Shown here in pieces: positions 16,836 to 25,335 of a stretch of 64,000 nucleotides of DNA. Within the stretch, counting starts at the first letter, position 1. Each line of letters starts with the position of its first letter. Both the position numbers and the translations under genes were made by a program. The notes beneath the pieces are model-generated. The model did no database searches. It worked only from the letters and a program-made list of their open reading frames with translations, and was not told where the DNA came from. The DNA is from JANQOH01 sp965243325 (GTDB lineage Bacteria; Pseudomonadota; Alphaproteobacteria; UBA7887): contig CBDEUQ010000003.1 of assembly GCA_965243325.1 (NCBI GenBank), positions 2,232,001-2,296,000 on the forward strand, written 5' to 3'.

Positions 16836-18596
16836 GTGCGCGGTCTCCTCCGCAGCCTGACCGGGCGCCTGCGGCGCGACGACGAGATCGCGATGGCGGG
16901 CCTCGCCGTTCTCGTCGGCGTGGCAGCGGGATACGGCTCGGTGGGCTTCCGGCTGGCGATCGACGGCATCCAGTTCACCGTGTACGGGTCCGCTGCCCAC
17001 AGCGTGCTGTCGGCAGCGCGGGAACTGGATTGGTGGCACCGACTGCTGGCGCCCGCCGTCGGCGGCCTCGGAGTCGGTGTGCTGATCCATTTCCTGATGC
17101 CGGAACGGCGCCCTCAGGGTGTGGCCGACGTCATTGCCGTGCGTGCCGCACACGGAGGCCGCATGCGGCTCCGCGACGGTTTGGCGCAAGCATTGGCGAG
17201 CGCCGCATCCATCGGCGTCGGCGCATCAGTGGGGCGGGAAGGGCCGGTCGTGCATCTGGCGGCAGCGGTGGGAAGCTGGCTTGGCCAGCGCTGCCGACTC
17301 GAACGGACCCAGTGGCTGACTCTACTCGGATGCGGCGTTGCGAGCGGCGTTGCCGCCGCGTTCAACGCACCGATTGCCGGTGTCTTCTTCGCGCTTGAGG
17401 TGGTGGTCGGCCACTATGGCCTCGGTGCCTTCGCGCCAGTGGTCATCGCCGCGGTCGCCGGCACGATCGTTGCGCGGGCGGAATTCGGCGATTTTCCGGC
17501 GTTCGCGGTGCCCGGGGTCGAGATTGCTTCCTACACCGAAATGCCTGCGTTTCTGTTGCTGGGCATCGTATGCGCCGCGGCGGCCACGGCCTTCATGGCC
17601 GGCACCCGCGCTTGCGCGCGCGTCGCCGCACGCACGCCCCTGCCCAACTGGCTCAAGCCGGCGCTCGGCGGCCTTGGCTGCGGTGTGCTCGCTGCCGGTT
17701 TCCCCGAGGTCATCGGCGTCGGCTACGAGACCACCGAACTCGCGCTCGGCGGGGCGTTCGATCTGCCGTTGCTACTGGTGCTGATCGTAGTCAAGACACT
17801 GGCCACAGCGCTCTGTCTTGGTTTTGGCTTTTCCGGCGGTGTGTTCTCGCCGAGTCTGTGCATCGGCGCGCTCGCCGGTGCCGCTTTCGGCATCGTCGCC
17901 GCCGCCGCGGTGCCTGAGGTGGGTGCGAATCCCGACACGTACGGAATCGTCGGCATGGGGGCTGTGGCGGCGGCCGTACTCGGCGCGCCGATCTCGACCA
18001 TTCTCATCGTTTTCGAACTGACGGGGGATTTCAGCGTAACCGTCGCGGTGATGATCGCCGTCGCCGTCGCATCGCTGATCTGCCGTCGCGCGGTCGGCGG
18101 CTCGTACTTCACGCTGCAGCTCGCCGACCGCGGCGTCGATCTGTCGCGGGCACCGGAACGTGCGGCAACGGCAGGAATCGCTGCACGCGACCTGATGACC
18201 GCGCGCTTTCGCGTCGTCGACGGACGGACGTCCACAAGCGACCTGCGCGAACGCCTGGACGGCGCTCCTGACGGTGGCCTCTATGTCGTCGATGCCCGCG
18301 GCCTTCTCGTCGGCATAGTGCCGTTCGAGCGACTGTGCGCCGAACTGTTCGCACCGGCGGACGACGGCAATCGGACGATGGCCGACCTGGCGGACACCGA
18401 TATTCACGCCGTGGAACCAGCAGACGGACTCGACCGTGTGCTCGCTCTGTTCGAATCGACCTCGGAGCGCCAGCTTCCGGTCGTGGAAAGCCGCGCCGCA
18501 CCGCGCCCGGTCGGCGTGGTACGCCACGAGGATGCGCTCGCCGCGTACAATCGCGCGCTGCTTCGTCAGCACGCTGTCGGCCGCGGCCAGACCTGA
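16836..18596 (+). CDS. CLC-family chloride channel/transporter with C-terminal CBS pair
   Basis: Inner-membrane CLC protein, 586 residues from a GTG start, followed by a cytoplasmic CBS pair (about 455-575). The gating-glutamate motif GREGP (133-137, Glu135) and the anion-filter motif GFSGGVFSPSL (331-341) are intact. Departures from the E. coli exchanger: the GSGIP filter loop is GVADV (95-99), and the internal proton-transfer glutamate position is Val (FFALEV, Glu188 then Val189). By family knowledge the proton glutamate is needed in classical 2Cl-/H+ exchange, so this protein may be a channel or a differently coupled exchanger (inference). The CBS pair suggests nucleotide control. Confidence 0.88.
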   Translation: MRGLLRSLTGRLRRDDEIAMAGLAVLVGVAAGYGSVGFRLAIDGIQFTVYGSAAHSVLSAARELDWWHRLLAPAVGGLGVGVLIHFLMPERRPQGVADVIAVRAAHGGRMRLRDGLAQALASAASIGVGASVGREGPVVHLAAAVGSWLGQRCRLERTQWLTLLGCGVASGVAAAFNAPIAGVFFALEVVVGHYGLGAFAPVVIAAVAGTIVARAEFGDFPAFAVPGVEIASYTEMPAFLLLGIVCAAAATAFMAGTRACARVAARTPLPNWLKPALGGLGCGVLAAGFPEVIGVGYETTELALGGAFDLPLLLVLIVVKTLATALCLGFGFSGGVFSPSLCIGALAGAAFGIVAAAAVPEVGANPDTYGIVGMGAVAAAVLGAPISTILIVFELTGDFSVTVAVMIAVAVASLICRRAVGGSYFTLQLADRGVDLSRAPERAATAGIAARDLMTARFRVVDGRTSTSDLRERLDGAPDGGLYVVDARGLLVGIVPFERLCAELFAPADDGNRTMADLADTDIHAVEPADGLDRVLALFESTSERQLPVVESRAAPRPVGVVRHEDALAAYNRALLRQHAVGRGQT

Positions 18597-18654
18597 CCAG
18601 GCTGCGGCGCTGTTTGCGGCGGCGCGCTCGTAAGGCGCTATATTGCGCCGGTCC

Positions 18655-20940
18655 ATGCCCGATCCGCTCGATACGTCCATGGCCGTCGACGGCGGCCGTG
18701 ATCGCACCGGCCGCGAGACGCCGCCGCCGATCCGCTGGCTCGACGCGCTGAACGCTGAACAACGCGCTGCGGTCGAGGCGACAGAAGGCCCGGTGCTGGT
18801 TCTCGCGGGTGCGGGCACCGGCAAGACTCGCGTGCTCACGACGCGGCTTGCGCACATTCTGGCGACCGGCCGCGCGCATCCCGGGCAAATCCTCGCCGTG
18901 ACCTTCACCAATCGCGCCGCACGCGAAATGAAGGAGCGAGTCGAGGCGCTCGTCGGTCGCCCGGTGGACGGCTGGCATCTCGGCACCTTCCATGCTGTGG
19001 CGGCGCGTCTCCTGCGTCGCCACGCGGAACGCCTGGGGCTGCGGTCAAGCTTTACCATCATCGACACGGACGACCAGTTGCGGCTGATCAAGCAGTTGAC
19101 GGCAGCGAACGGGATCGACGACAAAAAATGGCCGCCACGCGCGCTGCTGGCCATCGTCCAGCGTTGGAAGGACCGCGGCCTGCCGCCCGGCAGGGCGGCG
19201 GGAGAGCCCGATGCCGAGTCCGCGAACGGCAAAGTCATCGACCTGTACGAACAATATCAAGATCGCCTGCAGACTCTCAACGCCGTCGATTTCGGCGATC
19301 TTCTGCTGCACAATCTTTCTCTCCTCGGCGGGCATGCCGACGTTCTCGAAGAATGCCACCGCCGCTTTCGCTATATCCTCGTCGACGAATATCAGGACAC
19401 CAACGTCGCGCAGTATTTGTGGCTGCGACTGCTCGCGCGCGGCCGCGGGAACATCTGTTGCGTCGGTGACGACGACCAGTCGATCTACGCGTGGCGCGGC
19501 GCCGAGGTTGGCAACATCCTGCGCTTCGAGACCGACTTTCCCGGCGCACGCGTGATCCGACTCGAGCGCAACTACCGGTCCACCGGACACATTCTCGGCG
19601 CTGCCTCGGGGTTGATCGCCCATAATGACGGCCGCCTCGGCAAAACCCTCTGGACCGAGGACGAGGCCGGCGACATCGTCCGCGTCGCCGGCACATGGGA
19701 TGGCGAGGACGAAGCGCGGACCGTGGCCGACGAGATCGAGTCGCTGCAGCGGCGCGGAGAAGCGCTGCACAGCATGGCGATTCTCGTGCGAGCGAGCTTC
19801 CAGACCCGTGCCTTCGAGGAGCGCTTCCTGCGCATCGGCCTGCCCTACCGTGTGATCGGCGGGCCGCGGTTTTACGAGCGGCTCGAGATTCGCGACGCGG
19901 TCGCGTATCTTCGCATCGTGGCGCAGCCGAGCGATGATCTCGCGTTCGAGCGGATCGTCAACCGGCCGAAGCGCGGCATCGGCCCGGCAAGCCTGCAGAA
20001 GCTCCACCACCACGCCCGGATGCGGCGTCTGCCGCTGCTCGCCGCCGCCGGGGAACTGATTGGAACCGACGAGCTGCGCGGCCGCATCGCTCGCAGCCTG
20101 GCTGCGTTCCTTGACGATGTGGACCGTTGGCGCTCGCTCGCCGAAACCGTTGCCCTGCCTGAGTTCGCCGGCACGGTGCTCGACGAATCCGGATACACCG
20201 ACATGTGGCGCAATGACCGTTCGGTCGATGCGCCCGGGCGCCTGGACAACCTGAAGGAGCTGATGGTCGCGCTCGAGGACTTCGAGACGCTTGCGGGATT
20301 TCTCGAGCATATCGGTCTGATCATGGACAATGCCGCGGGGCACGCTGGCGACATGGTCAACGTCATGACCCTGCACGGCGCCAAGGGCCTCGAGTTCGAC
20401 ACGGTGTTCCTGCCTGGTTGGGAAGAGGACATATTTCCCAATAGGCGGGCGCTCGAAGAAGGTGGCGTGAGGGCGCTGGAGGAGGAGCGGCGGTTGGCCT
20501 ACGTGGGTCTGACGCGGGCGCGATGCCGCGCCATCGTCCTGCACGCGGCCAACCGCCTCGCGTTTGGCCAGTGGTCGTCCAACCCGACATCGCGTTTCGT
20601 TGCCGAGTTGCCGTCGTCGCACACGGAAAAGCGCGCGGCGACGGGTGCCTACTACGGCGACGGCGGCACGGCCGACACCATCGATCCGGCACGTTTCGTG
20701 CGGCCCGACATGGGCCGGCGGCGCAGCAACTGGCAGCGTTTCGCCGACCGCGACCCCGTGCCAACGGTGCCGGAGGAAGCGGAACGACATACGGATGGCA
20801 CCTTTGCCGTCGGCACGCGCGTCTTTCACCGCAAGTTCGGTTACGGCGCTGTTCAGCACGTCGATGGTGCCAAGCTCCGCATCTCCTTCGACGAAGCGGG
20901 GGTCAAGCGGGTGATGGACAGCTTCGTGAAGCCCGTCTGA
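18655..20940 (+). CDS. uvrD: UvrD/PcrA-type superfamily 1 DNA helicase
   Basis: ATP-driven 3'-5' DNA helicase for nucleotide excision and mismatch repair. 761 residues from ATG 18655, the usual length. SF1A motifs in order: LNAEQRAAV (Q motif, about 32-40), Walker A AGAGTGKT (51-58), TFTNRAAREM, LVDEYQDTN (Walker B), GDDDQSIYAWRGA, LERNYRS, VMTLHGAKGLEFDTVFLPGWEE, and AYVGLTRARC. The C-terminus (FHRKFGYGAVQHVDGAKLRISFDEAGVKRVMDSFV) is the UvrD Tudor-like tail. The N-terminal 25 residues are weakly conserved, so ATG 18679 is also possible. No SOS box is seen upstream. Confidence 0.95.
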   Translation: MPDPLDTSMAVDGGRDRTGRETPPPIRWLDALNAEQRAAVEATEGPVLVLAGAGTGKTRVLTTRLAHILATGRAHPGQILAVTFTNRAAREMKERVEALVGRPVDGWHLGTFHAVAARLLRRHAERLGLRSSFTIIDTDDQLRLIKQLTAANGIDDKKWPPRALLAIVQRWKDRGLPPGRAAGEPDAESANGKVIDLYEQYQDRLQTLNAVDFGDLLLHNLSLLGGHADVLEECHRRFRYILVDEYQDTNVAQYLWLRLLARGRGNICCVGDDDQSIYAWRGAEVGNILRFETDFPGARVIRLERNYRSTGHILGAASGLIAHNDGRLGKTLWTEDEAGDIVRVAGTWDGEDEARTVADEIESLQRRGEALHSMAILVRASFQTRAFEERFLRIGLPYRVIGGPRFYERLEIRDAVAYLRIVAQPSDDLAFERIVNRPKRGIGPASLQKLHHHARMRRLPLLAAAGELIGTDELRGRIARSLAAFLDDVDRWRSLAETVALPEFAGTVLDESGYTDMWRNDRSVDAPGRLDNLKELMVALEDFETLAGFLEHIGLIMDNAAGHAGDMVNVMTLHGAKGLEFDTVFLPGWEEDIFPNRRALEEGGVRALEEERRLAYVGLTRARCRAIVLHAANRLAFGQWSSNPTSRFVAELPSSHTEKRAATGAYYGDGGTADTIDPARFVRPDMGRRRSNWQRFADRDPVPTVPEEAERHTDGTFAVGTRVFHRKFGYGAVQHVDGAKLRISFDEAGVKRVMDSFVKPV

Positions 20941-21192
20941 GCCCGCTCCGCCGGCGTCGACCGCGCGCGACGCCGGGGACGCCGGGGGTCGGCGAAACAA
21001 GGCTCGACCGTTCTCGCGGCGGCAATGTCGCCGTCCGCCGCCGGGATGTCACGTTCGTCGTATCTCCCCCGGGTCCGGTCGCGGGATGCCAAGGCAATGA
21101 GAATCGCGGCGCCCGACCCAGGCGCCGGACTCCGCCCGTTGACGAGACGGCCGCGCCCTGATTCAGTCGCCGCGCGAACGGGGAGGGTTTCG

Positions 21193-22383
21193 ATGGCGGC
21201 GACGGCAGGGAGCGGAGGCGCGGCAATCGGTTTGGAGAACGCGGACGGCGTCCGAATCACGATCGGCGTCGAAGAAGAGTTCTTTCTTGTCGACCCCGAG
21301 ACCCGCGATGTCGTCTCAGAACCCGATCCGGGCGTTTTCGAAGCCTGCAAAATGAAGGCCGGGCCGCACCGGGTTGTGCCTGAGTTCATGAGCGCGCAGA
21401 TCGAGACCAATACACGGGTTTGCGCTTCAGTGGCCGAACTGCGCGAGGCGCTGCGCGAAACCCGCATGGCGGTTGTCGACGCTGCAGCGGCGTACGGGCT
21501 GGCTGCTATGGCCGCATCCACCCATCCCTTCGCGGCATGGACGGCGCAGACCGTCACGCCGCGCGAGCGCTACCGGCGGTTCGCGGTGCGGTTTCAAGAC
21601 GCGTTGCGGCGCTTTCTCGTCGGCGGCATGCACGTCCACGTCGGGTTCGGCGACGCGGACGAGCGTATTCGGGTGATGACGGCAGTGCGGCGCTACTTGC
21701 CTCTGTTCAACGCGCTGTCGGGGTCGTCGCCGTTCAGCGACGGCCGCGAGACCGGATTCAAATCGTGGAGGCTGAGCGTTCTTGGCGGGATGCCGCGCAC
21801 CGGCGTGCCCGGTCCCATGCATTCGCAGGCCGACTTCGAGCGGCTGCTGGACGAATACCGGTATATGGAGTTCCTCTCCGACGGCAGTGAACTGTGGTGG
21901 GACATTCGCCCGTCCCACGCCTATCCCACGGTGGAACTGCGTGTCTGCGACGTCTGCACGCGGATGGAAGACGCCCTGAGCCTTGCGGCGCTCTACGCCG
22001 CGGTCGTCCGCTGGCTGCTGCGGCTCGATCGGGAGGGTGCGATGCCCGTGGAGCCGCACACCGAGATCATTGCGGAGAACCGGTGGCTGGCACAGCGCTA
22101 CGGCGTCCTCGCCTTCCTCGGAGTCGAGGGCGGGGGACAGGCCGACATAGAGGACCTCGTTCGCGGACTGATCGAGAGCGTCGCCGACGACGCCGCGGCA
22201 TTGGGATGCGAGGACGAAGTGCGGCGCTGCCTCTCCATCGTGCGCGAAGGCACGGGCGCCGACCGACAGATCGATCTCTTCCGCCTCCGTCGTCTGGAGG
22301 GCGATAGCGTCGAGGATGCCTTGCGTGCCGTCGTCGACCTCGTGCTCGAGGAAACCCGGGCGGACGTCGGCCGAGAACCCTGA
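21193..22383 (+). CDS. Carboxylate-amine ligase, GCS2 (YbdK-like) family
   Basis: ATP-dependent ligase of the glutamate-cysteine ligase type 2 family, with weak gamma-glutamylcysteine synthesis in characterised members and often an unknown true substrate. 396 residues from an ATG behind GGGGAGGG. TIGVEEEFFLVD (23-34) is the ATP/metal-binding opening. HVHVGF, ALSGSSPFSDGRETGFKSWR and WWDIRPSHAYPTVELRVCDVCT are characteristic of YbdK-type enzymes. No EgtB or glutathione synthetase is near to fix a pathway. Confidence 0.9.
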   Translation: MAATAGSGGAAIGLENADGVRITIGVEEEFFLVDPETRDVVSEPDPGVFEACKMKAGPHRVVPEFMSAQIETNTRVCASVAELREALRETRMAVVDAAAAYGLAAMAASTHPFAAWTAQTVTPRERYRRFAVRFQDALRRFLVGGMHVHVGFGDADERIRVMTAVRRYLPLFNALSGSSPFSDGRETGFKSWRLSVLGGMPRTGVPGPMHSQADFERLLDEYRYMEFLSDGSELWWDIRPSHAYPTVELRVCDVCTRMEDALSLAALYAAVVRWLLRLDREGAMPVEPHTEIIAENRWLAQRYGVLAFLGVEGGGQADIEDLVRGLIESVADDAAALGCEDEVRRCLSIVREGTGADRQIDLFRLRRLEGDSVEDALRAVVDLVLEETRADVGREP

Positions 22384-22418
22384 ACGGATGGCAGCGGTCG
22401 TACGACGGTCCGGTGCCA

Positions 22419-23492
22419 TTAGCGGGAAGCACGGTCGACGGCGATGAAACTGCGATGCACCCAACGCCCGTTTCCACGCCGGACTTCGGTATAGGACACA
22501 GTTTCCGTCCGGCGCGTTTCCAGGCTCGTTCCGCCTGGCATGGACCTGCTGAACGGATCGACGGCTCTCGCCTCGTCAATGAACACGGCGATTTCGGCCG
22601 GCGTCGGGCGTCCGCGTGCCGGTACGTCTTCCCTCGCGACGGCCACCGTCGCCGCCGCTTTCAACAGCCGCGGCCAGAGCTTGCGGAACAGGCCGGCGCT
22701 GCCGAACTCGTCGCCGCTGTCGATCCTGCCGTCGACCGCGAAAACGTAGCCCACAGCATCCTCGTGCTCCTGCGCCAGTCCATGCAGCGCGGCCTCGTAA
22801 TCCTCAAGAGCGGAGGCGAGGGCAGAACTCTCGAGCGAGAGTTGCAGGCTTGAAGGCGATCGCGCATCCCTGACGTCCGATTTCAGCGATTGGCGCAGAT
22901 TCGCCTGCAATGCATGAATCGACTCCCACACCTGTGCTTGCAGGCTCAGTTCCGCCGGCTGCGCGCGCCCGCCGCTGTCTCCGGGTCCGATCTCGCGTCG
23001 CAGTCGCTCGAACGCCGCGATCCTGCCGGCACTCGACGGCAGGCGGGCCGTCGACGCCGAAAATCCGGTGACGGTTTCCCCGTCGCGGGGCGACCAACGA
23101 CCTTGCTCCACGCAAAATGCATCGACGGGAATCTCTCCCGAATGCGGTGGCAGGACCATGCTGACCGTCAGAACGCGATCCTGCATGCCCCCCTTGACGA
23201 TGTCGCCCGACTGGATGAAGACCTCGCGCTCTCCCCGGTTTCGGATGACGAGTGTTTCGACATCGCCGGTCTCGACGACTTCGACCGAGCCTCGCGCCAT
23301 CGCCTCCTCCAGGGTCAACGGCACGGGCGCATCGACCATCGCCTCTCGGTGGATCAGGTAGATGGCGAGGTCGCGATGCGTGTAGGGCCCGGTAAGGCGG
23401 TAGTCGTCGCCCATAGCGGCCGCGGTCGTTGACGCGGCTGCGACGATGCCCGCGGCAAGGGCGGCGACCGGCGGGAATCCGTATCGGCGCAT
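22419..23492 (-). CDS. Secreted ARPP-1 (DUF6569) domain protein
   Basis: Function unknown. 357 residues, starting MRRYGFPPVAALAAG behind GGAAAGGA, with a Sec signal peptide cleaved near TTAAA-MGDD. The mature part matches the ARPP-1 pattern: LTLEEAMARGSVEVVETGDV, then VIRNRGEREVFIQSGD, IVKGGMQDRVL, VDAFCVEQGRWS and a later SLQAQVWESI. ARPP-1 domains are known mainly from comparative genomics, including associations with conflict systems, but this one is exported and stands alone. A Cys in FCVEQGRWS and an acidic SGD could be functional residues (inference). It is convergent with the GCS2-family gene. Confidence 0.72.
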   Translation of the reverse strand: MRRYGFPPVAALAAGIVAAASTTAAAMGDDYRLTGPYTHRDLAIYLIHREAMVDAPVPLTLEEAMARGSVEVVETGDVETLVIRNRGEREVFIQSGDIVKGGMQDRVLTVSMVLPPHSGEIPVDAFCVEQGRWSPRDGETVTGFSASTARLPSSAGRIAAFERLRREIGPGDSGGRAQPAELSLQAQVWESIHALQANLRQSLKSDVRDARSPSSLQLSLESSALASALEDYEAALHGLAQEHEDAVGYVFAVDGRIDSGDEFGSAGLFRKLWPRLLKAAATVAVAREDVPARGRPTPAEIAVFIDEARAVDPFSRSMPGGTSLETRRTETVSYTEVRRGNGRWVHRSFIAVDRASR

Positions 23493-24025
23493 GATGAGCT
23501 GATCCTTTCCGATATCGCACTGTCGCACGGGCGGGTAGGCCACGAATGCGGCGGTGGCGCGACGAGATGGGGGCCATCTCCGGGCCGCCGTCGTCGCTGC
23601 GGTCGTCCGCCGCCGAATTTCGGGAACGCGCCGCGGCGCGGCGGAAAGCTTGGCACCGCCGGAACGCCGGAAGAGGCCGCCCCGTGGCCAACATCGGAAA
23701 GTGGGCGGACGCGCCGGTCGCTTGCCGAGCGCCGAGCGCCATCGGGCCGGTGGCGGACGTCAGAGTTTCCTATTTCGACCGGGCGCGTCTGCTACAACGA
23801 CCGGCCCTGGCCGTCGGGAATGGAATCAAGCGTCCCGTGGACAATCGGGCCGCGCCGGACGCCGCCACGTCGTCCTCTGGCCATCGAAAGAAGGGTGCGA
23901 GCCATTCCGTCGCCCCCGTGGTCGAGGGCGACGAGGTGCCGGGTATCGTCACCAACACGGACATCGCCTCCCGCGGCCCTGCCCGGGCCATCGAGATTTG
24001 ACGGACCGACGGCGGCGAACGGGTC
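23493..24025. other. 533-bp intergenic region with possible decayed coding sequence
   Basis: It lies between the start of the ARPP-1 gene and the end of the hydroxylase-family gene. No complete gene is convincing. Open frames on the plus strand (from about 23546 and 23554) are arginine- and alanine-rich, the usual pattern of non-coding frames in G+C-rich DNA. The only recognisable stretch is a CBS-like fragment at its right end, listed separately. Confidence 0.55.
23885..24001 (+). pseudogene. Possible CBS-domain fragment
   Basis: The last 38 codons of an open frame read RKKGASHSVAPVVEGDEVP, then GIVTNTDIASR, then a stop. This resembles the second half of a CBS domain (...GASHxxVVEGDxVVGIVTxxDI). 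Nothing upstream in this or the other frames restores the first half. It could be a remnant of a CBS protein gene or chance similarity. Confidence 0.35.
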
Positions 24026-24859
24026 CTATCGCCCGATCGGATAGCCGTCGCGCCCGGCCCTGAACGGCAGCGTGAGCAGCGCGAGAAAGCCCAACCGCGA
24101 CGGGTCGCGAAAGCCCTCCAGACCTATCGTCATCATCTCGTGCCCGGCTTCGGGCTGGGCGCGATAGGTGCCGAACAGGCGATCCCACCACGGCAGGTTG
24201 AAGCCGAAATTGCTGTTCGTCTCGTGCTCTGCGACCGAGTGATGCACCCGGTGCATGTCGGGCGTGACGACGAAAAGCCGCAGGATCCGGTCGACGCGTG
24301 CCGGCAGCGCCACGTTGCCGTGGTTGAACATCGACGTTGCGTTGAGAAGCACTTCGAACACCACGACGGCGACGACCGGCGCGCCGAGCGCCGCGACGAC
24401 GGTCGTCTTCCAACCTATCGAGAAGAAGATTTCGACAACGTGGAAGCGCGCGCCGGTGGTCACGTCGATATCGAGATCCGTATGGTGCATCATGTGGAAG
24501 CGCCAAAGACCGGGCACTGCATGCAGAAGGGCATGCTGCAAGTAGACCGCGAGATCCAGCAGTACGATGGCACAGATGATCTCGATCCATCCCGGCCAAC
24601 CGAGTGCGTGGAACAGGCCGAAGCCTTGAGTTGAGGCCACCGCGGCGACGCCCACCGCCGCGGTTCCGACTGCGATGCGTGCCGCCGCCGTGTTGAGCGC
24701 TACGATTGCGACGTTGATGCCCCAACGCCTCAGCTTGCGGTCGCGCAGGCAGCGTTTGGGTGACGCCAGCTCGGCGAGCGCGACTGCAGCAAAGACACCG
24801 AGAAACGCCGCCAGCCTCAGCGCCGGTTCGTGTTCGCGGATGAACGCTTCCACGTCCAC
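24026..24859 (-). CDS. Fatty acid hydroxylase/sterol desaturase family membrane protein
   Basis: Di-iron integral membrane oxidase predicted to hydroxylate or desaturate a lipid. 277 residues from a GTG at 24859; GTG 24853 is an alternative. Histidine boxes: HALLH (109-113), HMMHH (122-126), NHGN (His180) and HRVHH (203-207), matching the HxxxH, HxxHH, HxxHH pattern of the superfamily. Four to five hydrophobic segments lie around them, including 15-35, 50-75 and 150-172. It ends with LLTLPFRAGRDGYPIGR. It is 31 bp downstream of terB on the same strand and may share its transcript. Substrate unknown. Confidence 0.85.
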   Translation of the reverse strand: MDVEAFIREHEPALRLAAFLGVFAAVALAELASPKRCLRDRKLRRWGINVAIVALNTAAARIAVGTAAVGVAAVASTQGFGLFHALGWPGWIEIICAIVLLDLAVYLQHALLHAVPGLWRFHMMHHTDLDIDVTTGARFHVVEIFFSIGWKTTVVAALGAPVVAVVVFEVLLNATSMFNHGNVALPARVDRILRLFVVTPDMHRVHHSVAEHETNSNFGFNLPWWDRLFGTYRAQPEAGHEMMTIGLEGFRDPSRLGFLALLTLPFRAGRDGYPIGR

Positions 24860-24890
24860 GGTCAGCGCCCGGTCGCGGTCCCGCCGGCCC

Positions 24891-25295
24891 TCAGAGCGGC
24901 GTGTAGCGGGCGCGAGCGCCGCGCTCGATGGCGGCTGCCGCGAGGCGGTCCACGTCCAGGCGGTAACGCAGAAGCTCCAGCAAACGCGCCTCTTCCTGCG
25001 CCACCCTGCCGTCGGCGGCGGCCACCTCGCACGCCATCGCATAGGCCGTCTCTGCCAGCCCCGCCGGCAGCGCAGCGGCGATGCGCTCGATCGTGCGGTC
25101 GAGACCGTCGTCTTCGTTCAGCGCCGCCGCGCAGTCCGCCGCGTCGTCCGCAAGCCGGTCGAGATCGTAATCGCGGAACGCCGGCAGCATGCGCACCGCG
25201 TCGCCGATACGAGCGATCTCGTTATCGGTCATGTTGCCGTCGGCAGCAGACACGAGGACCATGGTGTGGATCAACGCCGTCTCAGGGCCGAGCAT
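24891..25295 (-). CDS. TerB family protein (tellurite resistance-type)
   Basis: Small cytoplasmic helical protein of the TerB family, 134 residues. Two repeats carry the metal-binding acidic pattern: LIHTMVLVSAADGNMTDNE (9-27) and ACEVAAADGRVAQEE (near 93-107). Single-gene TerB proteins are widespread and usually not tied to tellurite. None of TerA, TerC, TerD or TerZ is nearby. It lies 40 bp downstream of the DinG-like helicase gene in the same direction. Confidence 0.83.
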   Translation of the reverse strand: MLGPETALIHTMVLVSAADGNMTDNEIARIGDAVRMLPAFRDYDLDRLADDAADCAAALNEDDGLDRTIERIAAALPAGLAETAYAMACEVAAADGRVAQEEARLLELLRYRLDVDRLAAAAIERGARARYTPL

Positions 25296-25335
25296 CGACT
25301 CCCTCCGCGAGGTACCGCTTCGCGCCGCCCCGCAT

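Noticed and set aside
19045..21000. 651-codon open frame on the minus strand opposite uvrD
   Set aside because: It is opposite a complete UvrD-type helicase and resembles no protein family.
24891..25295. Tellurite-resistance operon
   Set aside because: Only a lone TerB protein is present, with none of the TerA/C/D/Z partners.
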